From contig JACKII010000006.1 of NCBI GenBank assembly GCA_020638555.1, positions 124,001 to 188,000 of the forward strand: DNA of 64,000 nucleotides, written 5' to 3'. Both the position numbers and the translations under genes were made by a program. The notes below the pieces were generated by a model. The model ran no database searches. It saw nothing but the letters and a program-made list of their open reading frames with translations, and was not told the origin of the DNA. Of this stretch, positions 63,775-64,000 are shown piece by piece (position 1 is the first letter of the stretch; each line of letters starts with the position of its first letter). This stretch comes from Alphaproteobacteria bacterium (GTDB lineage: Bacteria > Pseudomonadota > Alphaproteobacteria > Bin95).

Positions 63775-64000
63775 ATGTACGATCTTGTGATCCGGGGCGG
63801 CATGGCGGTGCTGCCAGCGGGCGTGGTGCCGTGCGATATCGGCGTGCGTGGCGGGCGGATTGCGACGCTCGGCACCATTCCGGCGGGGCAGGGGGCGGAC
63901 GAAATCGACGCCACCGGCCTCACCGTGCTGCCCGGCATGATCGACACCCAGGTGCACTTCCGCGAGCCCGGCGGTGAGCAGAAGGAAGACCTCGCCACCG
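63775..64000 (+). CDS. Dihydroorotase/allantoinase-like amidohydrolase (partial, N-terminal)
   Basis: Only the first 75 residues are in the window. They show the urease-type N-terminal beta sandwich (LVIRGGMAVLPAGVVPCDIGVRGGRIATLG) and then TGLTVLPGMIDTQVHFREPG, the first metal-binding strand. The canonical HxH there reads QVH, so the first histidine is replaced by glutamine, a variant I recall in alphaproteobacterial members of this family. Pyrimidine or hydantoin ring opening is likely if active. The gene starts 26 bases after coaD with GAGGGTT upstream. Confidence 0.85.
   Translation, partial: MYDLVIRGGMAVLPAGVVPCDIGVRGGRIATLGTIPAGQGADEIDATGLTVLPGMIDTQVHFREPGGEQKEDLAT

Overview
The window looks like one contig from a GC-rich alphaproteobacterium, probably Rhodospirillales-like. 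The evidence is the very high third-position GC, the gyrA-coaD and rluD-rpoH gene orders, three TRAP-type transporters and many single-gene oxidoreductases. I cannot name a genus. No transposase, integrase, phage gene or CRISPR array is visible. The only RNA gene found is a tRNA-Glu(CTC).

Layout. 1-7760: the end of a sensor kinase, an SDR dehydrogenase coupled to a gamma-carbonic-anhydrase-like protein, hemH, a methyltransferase, a lower-GC membrane acyltransferase and acnA. 7841-15056: a secreted ankyrin protein, a Rieske oxygenase, and a minus-strand set (fused TRAP permease, acyl-CoA synthetase, iron alcohol dehydrogenase). 15057-23694: a beta-helix/RTX secreted protein, a hot-dog hydratase behind a perfect FNR-type box, and an RND efflux pump. 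24069-28325: VOC, RidA, a CoxL-like molybdoenzyme subunit and MipA. 28501-34677: a 2058-residue SdrD-B-repeat surface protein with one scrambled repeat. 35271-37809: tRNA-Glu, a small membrane protein, rluD and rpoH. 38018-40123: a trypsin-like protease fused to an endonuclease I domain. 40272-45789: VOC, hot-dog hydratase, a DctP-Q-M TRAP set and a Nudix hydrolase. 45925-55088: an esterase-like serine hydrolase, a PEP-CTERM protein, a HODM-like protein, two VOC proteins, a GMC oxidoreductase, a PNPOx-like protein, an amidohydrolase and an LLM oxidoreductase. 55307-64000: a second DctP-Q-M set, SDR, deaminase, gyrA, coaD and the start of a dihydroorotase-like gene.

How the genes may work together. 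Much of the accessory content reads as uptake (TRAP) and oxidation or hydration of small organic acids and CoA esters, with substrates unknown. A second theme is the cell surface: the RTX protein, the giant repeat protein, the PEP-CTERM protein and a membrane acyltransferase that could decorate polysaccharide.

Two observations stand out. First, the acyltransferase and the PEP-CTERM gene, 44 kb apart, each have a -24/-12 (sigma-54) promoter with exact GG-N10-GC spacing, a predicted 5' leader of about 26 nt, and an upstream palindrome built from TGTAAA/TTTACA half-sites. This suggests one surface-matrix regulon. Second, the protease-nuclease fusion has both active sites intact and no visible export signal, so it could be an intracellular effector released by proteolysis. 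Both are inferences from sequence that need the stated tests.
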